Below are positions 17,273 through 26,088 of a stretch of DNA of 64,000 bases, in pieces. Each line of letters begins with the position of its first letter. Within the stretch, counting starts at the first letter, position 1. The position numbers and the translations under genes were made by a program. Origin of the DNA: Pseudoduganella violacea (GTDB lineage Bacteria; Pseudomonadota; Gammaproteobacteria; Burkholderiales; Burkholderiaceae_D); assembly GCF_014191875.1 (NCBI RefSeq), contig NZ_JACHXD010000011.1, positions 124,001-188,000 of the forward strand, given 5' to 3'. The notes beneath the pieces are model-generated. The model was not told the DNA's origin, did not search any database, and was given only the letters and a program-made list of their open reading frames with translations.

Positions 17273-17343
17273 GCGTGCTCGACATCGCCCCATGCGCATG
17301 GTAGTCTAGGCTTGCCGAAAGACCATTGCATGAACGAGGGCTT

Positions 17344-19575
17344 ATGGACGAAGAGCAGCAAGCAGCGCCGGACGGGCTGCGGCCGGCGGCGGTCTATGCC
17401 GGGCCGGAGCTGAGCCCGATACCCGACCTGGATCCCTACGCCTTGCTGGCCGACAGCCCCGGCCGCCTGCCGCTGGCCACGGCCGACTACGCGGCGAACA
17501 CGGTGCGGGCGCGCGCCGAGCGCGAGCAAGATTATTTCAACGATATCTATCTGCTGGCCCCGGTCGGCTACTTCGTGCTGGCGCTGGACACCACGGTGCT
17601 GCTGATGAACCTGGTGGGCGCCGACCTGCTCGGCATCCCGCGCGCCAATCCCCAGCGCCTGCGCCTGCGCGGCTTTATCGCCCAGCGCTTCCTGCCCGAT
17701 TTCGACGCCTTCGTCAGCGCCGCCCTGAACAGCCGCGAAGCGCAGCGCTGCCAGGTGCAGATGACGCGCGGCCGCGGCGACCGCGGCTTCCCGGTGACGC
17801 TGCTGGCCAGCGGCAGCGGCGACGGCCAAAGCTTCCGCGTGGTGCTGGAACTGGCCGAGGGCAAGCTGGCGGCGCTCGAGCGCAGCGAGGAACGCTTCCG
17901 CCGCATCGTCCACAACGCCGAGGAGGGCATCTGGGAAGTCGACGCCGCCGCGCGCACCAGCTTCGTCAATCCCAAGATGGCGCAGATGCTGGGCTATACC
18001 ATCGAGGAAATGCTGGAGCAGCCGCTGCAGCACTTCATGGACGAGGAAGGCCGTACCCTGTTCGAGCACAATATCGCCAGCCGGCTGCAGGGCGTGGCCG
18101 AGCGTCACGATTTCAAATTCCGGCGCAAGAATGGCGAGGAGCTGTGGGCCAGCCTGTCGACCAATCCCATCTTCGATGGCGACGGCGTGTATCTGGGCGC
18201 GCTGGCCCTGGTCACGGACATCACGGCGCAGCGCCATTCCAGCGAGGAAGTGTGGCGCCAAGCCAATTTCGATGCCCTGACCGGCCTGCCCAACCGCCAT
18301 ATGTTCCAGGACCGGCTCGGTCAGGAAATGAAGAAGGCCAAGCGCGACAATATGTTCCTGGCCCTGCTGTTCATCGACCTCGACCAGTTCAAGGAAGTCA
18401 ACGACCGCCTCGGCCACGCCATGGGCGACCGCCTGCTGGCCGAAGCGGCCGGGCGCATCGCCGCCTGCGTGCGCGCCTCCGACACGCTGGCGCGCCTGGG
18501 CGGCGACGAATTCGTCGTGATCCTGCCCGGCCTGGAACACGCGGCCAGCGTCGAGCGCGTGGCGCAGAACATCCTCAGCGCCTTGAACCAACCGTTCCAG
18601 CTGGCGCGCGAGCAGGGCCGGGTCTCGGCCAGCGTCGGCATCGCCCTGTTCCCGAGCGACGCCGCCGAGCCGGCCGACCTCTTGAGCCATGCCGACCAGG
18701 CCATGTACGCGGCCAAGTCGGGCGGGCGCAACCGCTACTGCTATTTCACGGCCGATATGCAGGCGGCGGCCCAGCAGCGCCTGCGCCTGTCGGGCGATTT
18801 GCGGCGCGCGCTCGACGCCGGCGAATTCCAGCTGTATTACCAACCCATCGTCAATCTGCGCAGTGGCCGCATCGAACGCGCCGAAGCGCTGCTGCGCTGG
18901 CACCATCCGCAGCGCGGCACGCTGCATCCGCCCGAATTCATCGGCAACGCCGAGGCGAGCGGGCTGATCGTGGACATCGGCGACTGGGTCTTCCGCCAGG
19001 CGGCCGACCAGGCCCAGGCCTGGCAGCGCGAGCTGGGCTGGCCGCTGCAAATCAGCGTCAACCAGTCGCCCGTGCAATTTCGCGGCGACCCCGGCTTCTG
19101 CCAGGGCTGGCTCGACTACGTCAATCAATTGCAATTGGCGCCGCGCAGCATCGTCATCGAAATCACGGAAAGCATCCTGACCGAAGCGGCCGGCGCCGTG
19201 CTCGAACGGCTGCGCCAGTTCCGCGCCATGGGGCTGCAGGTCGCGCTCGACGACTTCGGCACCGGCCATGGCTCGCTGGCCCACCTCAAACAGTTCGAAC
19301 TCGACTACCTGAAAATCGACCGCAGCTTCGTGCAAGGCCTAAGCGGCGACAGTGGCGGCCTGGCCCTGTGCGAAGCCATCATCGTCATGGCCCACAAGCT
19401 GGGGCTGCAGGTAGTAGCCGAAGGCGTGGAAAGCGAGGTCCAGCTGGCCCTGCTTAAAGCGGCCGGCTGCGATTATGCCCAAGGTTTCGTCTACGCCCAT
19501 GCTCTGCCGCCCGACGACTTGGCCGCCATGATCCGGCGCGACGCCGCCAACGACGGCGCCAGCAAGGCCGTTTGA
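17344..19575 (+). CDS. PAS-PAS-GGDEF-EAL bifunctional c-di-GMP protein
   Basis: A 743-residue cytoplasmic protein (start at MDEEQQ, preceded by GAGGG). Order: PAS-like (about 55-180), PAS/PAC (about 185-305), GGDEF (about 310-475), EAL (about 485-740). The cyclase motif is intact (LGGDEFVV) with a product-inhibition I-site RASD five residues before it. The phosphodiesterase motifs are intact too: EALLRW, EITES, DDFGTGHGSL, KIDRSF, VVAEGVES. No membrane segments; the PAS domains suggest a soluble signal input. Situated next to the flagellar locus, with which it converges across a palindrome; it may tune the swim/attach decision, but this is inference. Confidence 0.95.
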   Translation: MDEEQQAAPDGLRPAAVYAGPELSPIPDLDPYALLADSPGRLPLATADYAANTVRARAEREQDYFNDIYLLAPVGYFVLALDTTVLLMNLVGADLLGIPRANPQRLRLRGFIAQRFLPDFDAFVSAALNSREAQRCQVQMTRGRGDRGFPVTLLASGSGDGQSFRVVLELAEGKLAALERSEERFRRIVHNAEEGIWEVDAAARTSFVNPKMAQMLGYTIEEMLEQPLQHFMDEEGRTLFEHNIASRLQGVAERHDFKFRRKNGEELWASLSTNPIFDGDGVYLGALALVTDITAQRHSSEEVWRQANFDALTGLPNRHMFQDRLGQEMKKAKRDNMFLALLFIDLDQFKEVNDRLGHAMGDRLLAEAAGRIAACVRASDTLARLGGDEFVVILPGLEHAASVERVAQNILSALNQPFQLAREQGRVSASVGIALFPSDAAEPADLLSHADQAMYAAKSGGRNRYCYFTADMQAAAQQRLRLSGDLRRALDAGEFQLYYQPIVNLRSGRIERAEALLRWHHPQRGTLHPPEFIGNAEASGLIVDIGDWVFRQAADQAQAWQRELGWPLQISVNQSPVQFRGDPGFCQGWLDYVNQLQLAPRSIVIEITESILTEAAGAVLERLRQFRAMGLQVALDDFGTGHGSLAHLKQFELDYLKIDRSFVQGLSGDSGGLALCEAIIVMAHKLGLQVVAEGVESEVQLALLKAAGCDYAQGFVYAHALPPDDLAAMIRRDAANDGASKAV

Positions 19576-19589
19576 TCTGCCGCAAACAA

Positions 19590-19624
19590 TGTCTAACCCT
19601 GGTGCCTGACACCAGGGTGGGACA
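19590..19624. repeat. 35-bp near-perfect palindrome between convergent genes (possible terminator)
   Basis: Arms TGTCTAACCCTGGTG and CACCAGGGTGGGACA flank a 5-bp centre (CCTGA); 13 of 15 positions pair, and the inner 8 are perfect. It lies between the end of the GGDEF-EAL gene and the end of the lafW-like gene, where a bidirectional terminator would be expected, but there is no T-tract on either side. The composition also resembles a dispersed intergenic palindrome; a genome-wide count would tell the two apart. Confidence 0.6.
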
Positions 19625-19652
19625 TTTGCTGATTTAGATCAAAGGGGAGGGA

Positions 19653-20693
19653 TTAGGCGCTCAGGCGCAGGAGGGAGACGACGCGGTCGCGGCTGATGCC
19701 GACCAGGGCGGAGTTCAGCGCCAGCAGATTGCTGTAGCTGGGCTCCTTGGCGACGTCGGCAAAGCGCAGCGCGGCTTCGTCGATGCCGGCGACGTCGATT
19801 TCAGCCATGGCGGCGGCGGCGCGGTGGCTCGCTTCGTACAGCGCGGTATTGACCTTGGCCAGCGCCGCTTCGACGTGGGACAGCGCTTGCATGACTTGCT
19901 GCAGCGTGCGGCGGATGGATTCGACGTCGGAGGCGCCCCAGCCTTCCGGCGTGATGATGGGCGCTTGTTCTTCGGTTTTGATGCGGTTGAGCTGGCCGGC
20001 CGGGAAGCGGATGCCGCCGCCCTGCACGGAAAAGCCTTCGCGGATGGCCGGGAACAGGGCCTCTTCGGCCACGAAGATCAGTTCGCCGGCATCGTTGACC
20101 GACACGCTCATGCCGGCCGGCGCCAGTGTCTGGTTGAAGCGGGCCACGATTTCGCCGTCGCTCAAGCCCGGCGTCAGGGTCAGCGAGCGCAGGTTCTGCG
20201 CGCTGCCGTTGAGCGAAATGGCCAGGGTTTCGCGCGCGCCGCTGCGCAGATTGGCCATGCTCATGCCGCGCACGGTGAAACGCTGCACGGCCGGTTCGCT
20301 GCTGCTGAATTCGAGCTGGGGATCGAGCGTGCCGCCGGCCGCTTCGCTGCGGCTGCGCCAGGTGTCGTTGAATTGGCGCAGACGCGCTTCGACTTGGCCG
20401 TCACGCTGCTGGCGGCTGGCCAGGCGGCCGGCCAGTTCCGTTTTCAGGGCGCGCAGCTGGGCGGCGCTTTGTTCCAGGAAATCCACGGCTTGCTGGGCTC
20501 CGGAGATATCGTTTTGCAACGGTTGATCCAGGTTGCTGAGGCCGCGGCGCAACGGGGCGGCGCTGCCGCTGCCCGTGACGGGCGCGGCGGCGGTATCGGC
20601 CGCGGTCTTCAGCCCGGTGGCGTCGACCTGGCTGGTGGAACCGCTTTGGCCGGCGGCGATTCCATTGGGGCTGGAGCGCTGGACGATTTGCAT
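19653..20693 (-). CDS. lafW: LafW-like flagellar hook-associated protein
   Basis: A 346-residue Ala/Gln-rich protein, last gene of the flgB-flgL run, starting 9 bp after flgL. No signal peptide. The N-terminal ~120 residues are polar and helical, the middle (ETLAISLNGSAQNLRSLTL ... GMSVSVNDAGELIFVAEE, about 150-225) resembles the flagellin-IN type beta motif of axial proteins, and the C-terminal ~130 residues are heptad-like, ending like flagellin/FlgL proteins (SNLLALNSALVGISRDRVVS). In Flag-2/lateral loci the gene directly after flgL is lafW, encoding a hook-associated protein; position and build fit. Exact role in the junction or cap is not known. Confidence 0.65.
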   Translation of the reverse strand: MQIVQRSSPNGIAAGQSGSTSQVDATGLKTAADTAAAPVTGSGSAAPLRRGLSNLDQPLQNDISGAQQAVDFLEQSAAQLRALKTELAGRLASRQQRDGQVEARLRQFNDTWRSRSEAAGGTLDPQLEFSSSEPAVQRFTVRGMSMANLRSGARETLAISLNGSAQNLRSLTLTPGLSDGEIVARFNQTLAPAGMSVSVNDAGELIFVAEEALFPAIREGFSVQGGGIRFPAGQLNRIKTEEQAPIITPEGWGASDVESIRRTLQQVMQALSHVEAALAKVNTALYEASHRAAAAMAEIDVAGIDEAALRFADVAKEPSYSNLLALNSALVGISRDRVVSLLRLSA

Positions 20694-20702
20694 GATGGTC
20701 GT

Positions 20703-21614
20703 TTACAGAAGCTTGAAGAGGGACAGGTCGCTGATCTTGGTATAGGCCTTGTAGGTAGCCTGCAAGGCAATATTGTAACCGTTCAGATCAGTGGCGGCGA
20801 TGCCGTAGTCCAGCTGGCTCAGATCGTTGAGCGCACTCTGGTTCGACAGACTGACGTTGGCGTGGTTGTTGCTCAGCGTCGTAATCACATTCTGCGCGCC
20901 GCCGAATTCGGCGATGCGGCCGGCCACCAGGGCGATGGCGTCGTCGATGGCGTTCAGATTGGCGGTCAGCGCGGCGCGCGTGGCCACATTGGTGGCCGAG
21001 GCGCCCGGCGCGATGAGGGCGGCGGCGGCGGCGTCCATCTTGTTGAGCACCAGGTCCACGCCTTTGACGTCGACGTTGGCCGCCTGCACCACGCCATTGC
21101 CGACCACGACTTCCTGTTTGTCGGTATTGCCCTGGAAGCTGAAGCGGGTGCCGCTGCCCACGGCGCCGGTATCGGCCAGCGGCGCGGTGGCAGTGGCGGT
21201 GCCGGAGAAGATGTATTTGCCTTCCTGGTCGCGCGTGTTGCCGTTGTAATAAATACTGTCGAGCAGGGCGCGCATCGGCGTGGCGATGGCGTTCAAGTCG
21301 GACGGGGTGTTGTGCGCGTCGAGCGCCAGCACCATCAGGTCGCGTGCCTCGTTGAGGTCGTTGACCATGCCTTGCATAAAGGTTTCATTGTGCGCCAGAC
21401 GGATCTTGACGGCCGAGATATTGTCGCGGTACTGGTTGACAATGGATTCCTCGCGCAGCAGACGCGAAATGCGCACGTTGGCGATCGGGTCGTCGGACGG
21501 CACCAGCAGCTTGCTGCCGCTGGCCATCTTTGCCGTCAGCTTGGACAGGGCTTCCTGGTTGAGGCCGAGGGAGCGGTTCATACTGGCCTGGAACTGGTTG
21601 CTGGCGATACGCAT
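20703..21614 (-). CDS. flgL: Flagellar hook-filament junction protein FlgL (HAP3)
   Basis: A 303-residue axial protein joining hook and filament. The N-terminus MRIASNQFQASMNRSLGLNQ and the segment ASGSKLLVPSDDPIANVRIS are the conserved flagellin-like D0/D1 signature of FlgL; the C-terminus (YGIAATDLNGYNIALQATYKA) forms the matching helix. Exported through the flagellar type III gate, so no signal peptide. It lies 9 bp after flgK in the same operon. Length is close to the typical FlgL size. Confidence 0.95.
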   Translation of the reverse strand: MRIASNQFQASMNRSLGLNQEALSKLTAKMASGSKLLVPSDDPIANVRISRLLREESIVNQYRDNISAVKIRLAHNETFMQGMVNDLNEARDLMVLALDAHNTPSDLNAIATPMRALLDSIYYNGNTRDQEGKYIFSGTATATAPLADTGAVGSGTRFSFQGNTDKQEVVVGNGVVQAANVDVKGVDLVLNKMDAAAAALIAPGASATNVATRAALTANLNAIDDAIALVAGRIAEFGGAQNVITTLSNNHANVSLSNQSALNDLSQLDYGIAATDLNGYNIALQATYKAYTKISDLSLFKLL

Positions 21615-21623
21615 GATAAATCC

Positions 21624-23006
21624 TTAGTTGAACATGGCCAGGGTGGAATCGAACAGGCTGTTGGCCACGGCAATGGCTTTCATGTTCGCCTGATACATTT
21701 TTTGGAACTCGACCAGATTGATCGCTTCCTCGTCTTCATTCACGCTGCTGGTGGAGGCCCAATCCTCCTCGGCCTGCTCGCGGATGGTGGTGGCGTTCTT
21801 CAGCAGGGACTGGTTTTGCTTGCTGTCGATACCGAGCTTGCCGACCAGCTGGGTGTCGGCGTCGCCGATCTGCACGTTGCCGATCGAGGTCAGGCTGATA
21901 GAGGCGTTTTTGATGGCGATCAGCTTTTGCAGATTGCCGCTGTCGCCGGGCTGGCCATTGGCGGAGAAGGCCAGGTCTTCGCTTTTGAAGTTGCTGGCCA
22001 GATTCAGCAGGCCGCCGGTGCCGGAGGCGTTGTACACGAACAGGTCGGTGCCGGCGGTCGGCGGCGTGCGCCCGTTCTGGCCCAAGGCTTGCTGCGCGTT
22101 GATCTTGTCCGACAAGCCCTTGGCCAGTTCCATGATCGAGGTTTGCAGCGGAGCCAGGGTATTTTGTTCGAAGTCGGCCAGGCCGCCCATCGAGCCGCCG
22201 ATGCGGGTGGCGTCTAGGCCGAAGACGGAACCGGCGAAGCTCAGGCGCAGTTCGGCCGTGGTCGCCGGCGGGGTGGTCACCAGTTGCAACTGGGCGGCCA
22301 GCTTGCCGGTCACCAGCGGCTGCCCGCTTTTCAGCGAGACGCTGCTGCTGCCGTCTGGCTGCTGCAGCACTTCGATGGCCATCATTTTGGACAGGTCGTC
22401 GATGGCCAGGTCACGCTCATCGACCAGGGCCGAGGTGTTGGTGCCCAAGGCGCCGGCCTGGGTGATGCGGTCGTTCAGGTCGGCGATATTGGCGATCAGG
22501 GTATTGGCCTGTGGCAACATCGATTCGCGCTGCTGCTGCACCGACAGCTGCTGATTGCGCGTCACCGAGTAAATGCTGTTGAAGGCCTGCGCCATGGCGC
22601 CGGCGGCCGTCACCACCTGGCCGCGCAGCGGCGTGGAGATGGGGTCGACGCCGGCCGCGTTCAGGGCTTGGAAGAATTGGTCGATGCCATTGCTGATGCT
22701 GGTCTTGTCGTCGCCCATGATGCGTTCGAGCTGGCTCAGATACGGCTGGCTCTGGGTCCGCATGCCCAGTTCGGAATTGGCGCGCCACAGTTGCTGGCTC
22801 TTATAGGCGTCGCTGAAACGCAACAGGGCGCTGACCTGGACGCCCAGGCCGGGACCGTTCATGCCCTGGGAAGGGCCCAGCGCCGTCAACAACACGCCCT
22901 GGCGGGTATAGCCACGGGTTTTCATATTGGCCGTGTTCTGGCTGGTGGCGTTGATCGCGGCCTGGGCGGCGAGGGCGCCGCTAAGTGCATTCCTGATGGC
23001 GGTCAT
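21624..23006 (-). CDS. flgK: Flagellar hook-associated protein FlgK (HAP1)
   Basis: A 460-residue hook-associated protein. The start is MTAIRNALSGALAAQAAINA; an in-frame upstream extension (to 23060) is Arg-rich and was rejected. Conserved N-terminal rod/hook helix followed by TSQNTANMKTRGYTRQ, and a C-terminal helix (EEAINLVEFQKMYQANMKAI) typical of FlgK. It is shorter than the ~550 residue enteric FlgK, as is common in secondary systems. It is separated from flgJ by 94 bp, so a local promoter is possible, but I see no convincing one. Confidence 0.95.
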   Translation of the reverse strand: MTAIRNALSGALAAQAAINATSQNTANMKTRGYTRQGVLLTALGPSQGMNGPGLGVQVSALLRFSDAYKSQQLWRANSELGMRTQSQPYLSQLERIMGDDKTSISNGIDQFFQALNAAGVDPISTPLRGQVVTAAGAMAQAFNSIYSVTRNQQLSVQQQRESMLPQANTLIANIADLNDRITQAGALGTNTSALVDERDLAIDDLSKMMAIEVLQQPDGSSSVSLKSGQPLVTGKLAAQLQLVTTPPATTAELRLSFAGSVFGLDATRIGGSMGGLADFEQNTLAPLQTSIMELAKGLSDKINAQQALGQNGRTPPTAGTDLFVYNASGTGGLLNLASNFKSEDLAFSANGQPGDSGNLQKLIAIKNASISLTSIGNVQIGDADTQLVGKLGIDSKQNQSLLKNATTIREQAEEDWASTSSVNEDEEAINLVEFQKMYQANMKAIAVANSLFDSTLAMFN

Positions 23007-23100
23007 TGTGACGGTTCTTTCCTGGAGTGGGGCGAGGGACCGGCGCCAGGAGGGCGCCATGATCCGTTACTAAACTAAGGCGACCGCTTACGGAATTGTA

Positions 23101-23499
23101 TTAAGCGGCAGCGGGAGGTTTTTTCTCAGTGGCAATGTTGCCAGGCTGTTGGGGGGCTGCGGGCGCGGCCGGCAGCAGCTGGCGCAAAATGGCGTCGGCC
23201 ACGCCGAAGGCGCGGCGGTTGGCCAGGCTGTCGGCCACGAGGTTGTCGGCCATGTCGAGCATGTCCTGGTTTACCTCGTCCTTGTAAATGCTGTCCTCGC
23301 CGGCCATTTCGCGCGTCGAGCTGCGCATCTGGTGCAGCAGATGGCTGATGAAGAAGCTTTCGAACTTGGTGGCGGCCTCGGTGGCCTTGGCGCGGTAGGC
23401 CGGGTCGACGCCATCGACCGTCGGCTGGGCGGCGGCGATGCGTTCCTGTTCCTCGGCGGCCAGGGCGGGATGGTGCAGGGGGGAGATGCGGTTGTCCAT
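23101..23499 (-). CDS. flgJ: FlgJ rod-binding domain protein (no muramidase domain)
   Basis: A 132-residue protein (start MDNRISPLHH) covering only the FlgJ N-terminal rod-capping domain: ATKFESFFISHLLHQMRSST and the MADNLVADSLANRR helix are diagnostic. The glucosaminidase half found in gammaproteobacterial FlgJ is absent and the frame ends naturally in a Pro/Ala/Lys tail. Its ATG overlaps the flgI stop (ATGA), so it is translationally coupled. A separate muramidase gene in the same locus (30384-31181) probably supplies the wall-cutting activity. Confidence 0.92.
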   Translation of the reverse strand: MDNRISPLHHPALAAEEQERIAAAQPTVDGVDPAYRAKATEAATKFESFFISHLLHQMRSSTREMAGEDSIYKDEVNQDMLDMADNLVADSLANRRAFGVADAILRQLLPAAPAAPQQPGNIATEKKPPAAA

Positions 23500-24611
23500 C
23501 AGATCACCACCAGTTCGCCTTCGATCGCGCCGGCCTGGTCCAGGGCTTGCAGGATCGCCATGATATCGTCGGGCGAGGCGCCCAGGCTGTTGACCACGTC
23601 GATGATCGATTGCAGCTTGGCGCCGGCCGGCCACTTGAACATCTGGCCCGAACCCTGGTCGACGCTGACGTTCGATTGCGGCGTGACCGTGGTCTGGCCC
23701 TGGGCGAAGGCGTTCGGCTGGCTCACTTTCGCGCTTTCCGAGATCACCACCTTGAGCGAGCCGTGGGTGACGGCGGCGGCGCGCACGCGCAGACCGTCGG
23801 CGATGACGACGGTGCCGGTGCGCGAATTGAACACCACTTTCGGGTTTTCATTGCCGACGTCGATGGGCAAGCCTTCGAGCTTGGCGACGAAGGCCACGCG
23901 CTGGGTCGGATTTTCCGGCGCGATGACGTCGATGCTGGTGGCGTCGCTGGTGCTGGCGATCTGGCCGAAGCGGCGGTTGATCGTTTCCACGATATTGGTC
24001 GCGGTCTGGAAGTGCGGATGGCGCAGCGACAGGCGCACCGTCGGCTTGCTCGAGAAATCGGTGGCGATTTCGCGTTCGATCACGGCGCCGTTGGGAATGC
24101 GGCCCGAGGTCGGGGTATTCACGGTGACCGACGAGCCGCTCTTGCCGGCCGCGTTCAGGCCGCCGACCACGACATTGCCCTGGGCCAGGGCGTACACCTC
24201 ATTGTCGGCCGCGCGCAGCGGGGTCAGGAGCAGGGCGCCGCCGCGCAGGCTCTTGGCGTCGCCCAGCGAGGAGACGGTGATGTCGATCGGCTGGCCGCGG
24301 CGGTAGCCGGGCGGGAAGACGGCGCTGACCATGACGGTGGCGACGTTCTTGCTTTTGGCGTCCGAGCCGTCCGGCATCTTGACGCCGAACTGCTTGAGCA
24401 TATTGACCACGGACTGGCTGGCGAACTTGACCTGGGTCGAGTCGCCGCTGCCGTTCAGGCCCACCACCAGGCCGTAGCCCACCAGCGGATTTTCGCGCAC
24501 GCCCTCGATGCTGACGAGGTTGCGCAGGGTTTGCGCCGCCGAGGCCGGCTGGCTGAAGGCCAGCAGGGCGGCGCTGGCGCACAGGGCAGGGAGAATCCAG
24601 CGGAGTTTCAT
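23499..24611 (-). CDS. flgI: Flagellar P-ring protein FlgI
   Basis: A 370-residue periplasmic P-ring subunit. Sec signal peptide (cut after PASA-A), then the highly conserved opening TLRNLVSIEGVRENPLVGYG and GLNGSGDSTQVKF, and the C-terminal end DDIMAILQALDQAGAIEGEL. The length matches the family. It assembles around the rod in the peptidoglycan with FlgA as chaperone. It lies 9 bp after flgH and overlaps flgJ by 1 nt. Confidence 0.97.
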   Translation of the reverse strand: MKLRWILPALCASAALLAFSQPASAAQTLRNLVSIEGVRENPLVGYGLVVGLNGSGDSTQVKFASQSVVNMLKQFGVKMPDGSDAKSKNVATVMVSAVFPPGYRRGQPIDITVSSLGDAKSLRGGALLLTPLRAADNEVYALAQGNVVVGGLNAAGKSGSSVTVNTPTSGRIPNGAVIEREIATDFSSKPTVRLSLRHPHFQTATNIVETINRRFGQIASTSDATSIDVIAPENPTQRVAFVAKLEGLPIDVGNENPKVVFNSRTGTVVIADGLRVRAAAVTHGSLKVVISESAKVSQPNAFAQGQTTVTPQSNVSVDQGSGQMFKWPAGAKLQSIIDVVNSLGASPDDIMAILQALDQAGAIEGELVVI

Positions 24612-24620
24612 GTAATCACC

Positions 24621-25277
24621 TTAGAAGGGCATCCAGGGGCCGACGAAGAAACGGGTCAGCCAGCCCGGCTGTTGCACATCGGCCAGGGTGCCGTTGGCCG
24701 AATAGGCGATGCGCGCATTGGCGATGCGCAGCGAGGACACCTGGTTGTTGGCGTCGATGTCGGCGGCGCGCAGGTAGCCGCGCAGGCGCAGGAATTCCTC
24801 GCCCTGGTTCAGCGTCAGATTCTTTTCGCCGGCCACGCGCAGCAGGCCGTTGGGCAGCACTTCCTGCACGATGACGGTGATGGCGCCGTTCAGCGTGTTT
24901 TGCTGGGTGCTCGAGGAGTCGCCGGCAAAGCCGTTCTTGCCGGACAGGTCGACGCCGGCCTTGGGGAAGGTCTTGCCGAGCAGGCCGGGCGCGGCGATGG
25001 CGGTGCTGGAGTCCTTGCTCAGCTTGGTGCCCGCGCTCTTCGAGGCCTGCGTGGTTTCCTGCAGCAGCACGGTGACCAGGTCGCCGACGCGGAAGGCGCG
25101 GCTGTCCGAGGTCAGCGAGACGCCGCCCTCGGGATCGAAGACGCCGCCCGAGCTGCCGCGCGACGGCGCCACGCGGGCCACCGGCGGCGGCTCGTCGAAG
25201 GGCGCCGGCCGCACGGGCGGCTGGGCGCAGCCGGCCACCAGCGATGCCAGGACCAGCGTGCTCAGGACGGCTTTCAT
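24621..25277 (-). CDS. flgH: Flagellar L-ring lipoprotein FlgH
   Basis: A 218-residue outer-membrane L-ring subunit. Lipoprotein signal with lipobox LVAGC (Cys17), then a Pro-rich linker and the FlgH core: RAFRVGDLVTVLLQETTQAS, VLPNGLLRVAGEKNLTLNQG and LRGYLRAADIDANNQVSSLR, all characteristic. The start codon overlaps the flgG stop by one base, so the two are coupled. Length usual. Confidence 0.96.
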   Translation of the reverse strand: MKAVLSTLVLASLVAGCAQPPVRPAPFDEPPPVARVAPSRGSSGGVFDPEGGVSLTSDSRAFRVGDLVTVLLQETTQASKSAGTKLSKDSSTAIAAPGLLGKTFPKAGVDLSGKNGFAGDSSSTQQNTLNGAITVIVQEVLPNGLLRVAGEKNLTLNQGEEFLRLRGYLRAADIDANNQVSSLRIANARIAYSANGTLADVQQPGWLTRFFVGPWMPF

Positions 25278-26068
25278 TATCTTGCCGCCTGGGCCAGGTA
25301 TTGCAGCATATTGTCGGCCGCCGACAGCACCTTGGTATTCATCTCATAGGTGCGCTGGGCCGCGATCATGTCGACCATCTCTTCGACCACCTGGACGTTC
25401 GAGCCTTCCAGCGAGCCTTGCTTGAGCTTGCCGAACTGGGCGTCGCCGGGACGGCCTTCGGTCGGCGCGCCGCTCGAGGCCGTTTCCTGGAACAGGTTCT
25501 CGCCCAGGGCCAGCAGGCCGGTCGGGTTGATGAAGCTGGTCAGGGTCAGCTGGCCCAGTTCGGTCGGCGCGGTATTGCCGGGCAGGGTGGCCGAGACGGT
25601 GCCGTTTTCGCCGATGGTGATGCGGGTCGCGTTGTTCGGGATGGTAATCTGCGGCACGATGGGCAAGCCCTGGGCCGTGGTCAGGATGCCGTTGCTGTCC
25701 ATCTGCAGCTGGCCGGCGCGCGTGAACGCGGCTTCGCCGTTCGGCCGGCGCACCTGCAGGAAGCCGTTGCCGGTGATGGCCACGTCGAAGGTGTTGTTGG
25801 TGGTTTGCAGATTGCCGTTGGTGAAGACTTTCTGCGTGCCCACCAGGTGGGTGCCGTTGCCCAGCTGTACGCCGGACGGGCTCAGGGTATTGTTGTCGGC
25901 GCGTTGGGCGCCCGGCTGCGCTTCGATCGAATAGAACAGGTCTTCGAACACGGCGCGGTCGCGCTTGTAGCCGACGGTATTGGCATTGGCCAGGTTGTTG
26001 GCGATGGTTTGCAGCTTCGCGTCTTGCGCCTGCACGCCGGTTTTGGCGATCCACATTGCTGGATTCAT
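25277..26068 (-). CDS. flgG: Flagellar distal rod protein FlgG
   Basis: A 263-residue distal-rod subunit. The N-terminal helix MNPAMWIAKTGVQAQDAKLQ with TIANNLANANTVGYKRDRAV and the C-terminal SNVQVVEEMVDMIAAQRTYE are textbook FlgG. Length is the family norm (~260). It is exported by the flagellar gate without a signal peptide. Placed between flgF and flgH in canonical order. Confidence 0.97.
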   Translation of the reverse strand: MNPAMWIAKTGVQAQDAKLQTIANNLANANTVGYKRDRAVFEDLFYSIEAQPGAQRADNNTLSPSGVQLGNGTHLVGTQKVFTNGNLQTTNNTFDVAITGNGFLQVRRPNGEAAFTRAGQLQMDSNGILTTAQGLPIVPQITIPNNATRITIGENGTVSATLPGNTAPTELGQLTLTSFINPTGLLALGENLFQETASSGAPTEGRPGDAQFGKLKQGSLEGSNVQVVEEMVDMIAAQRTYEMNTKVLSAADNMLQYLAQAAR

Positions 26069-26088
26069 CAGTTTCTCCTTGTCGGGGC

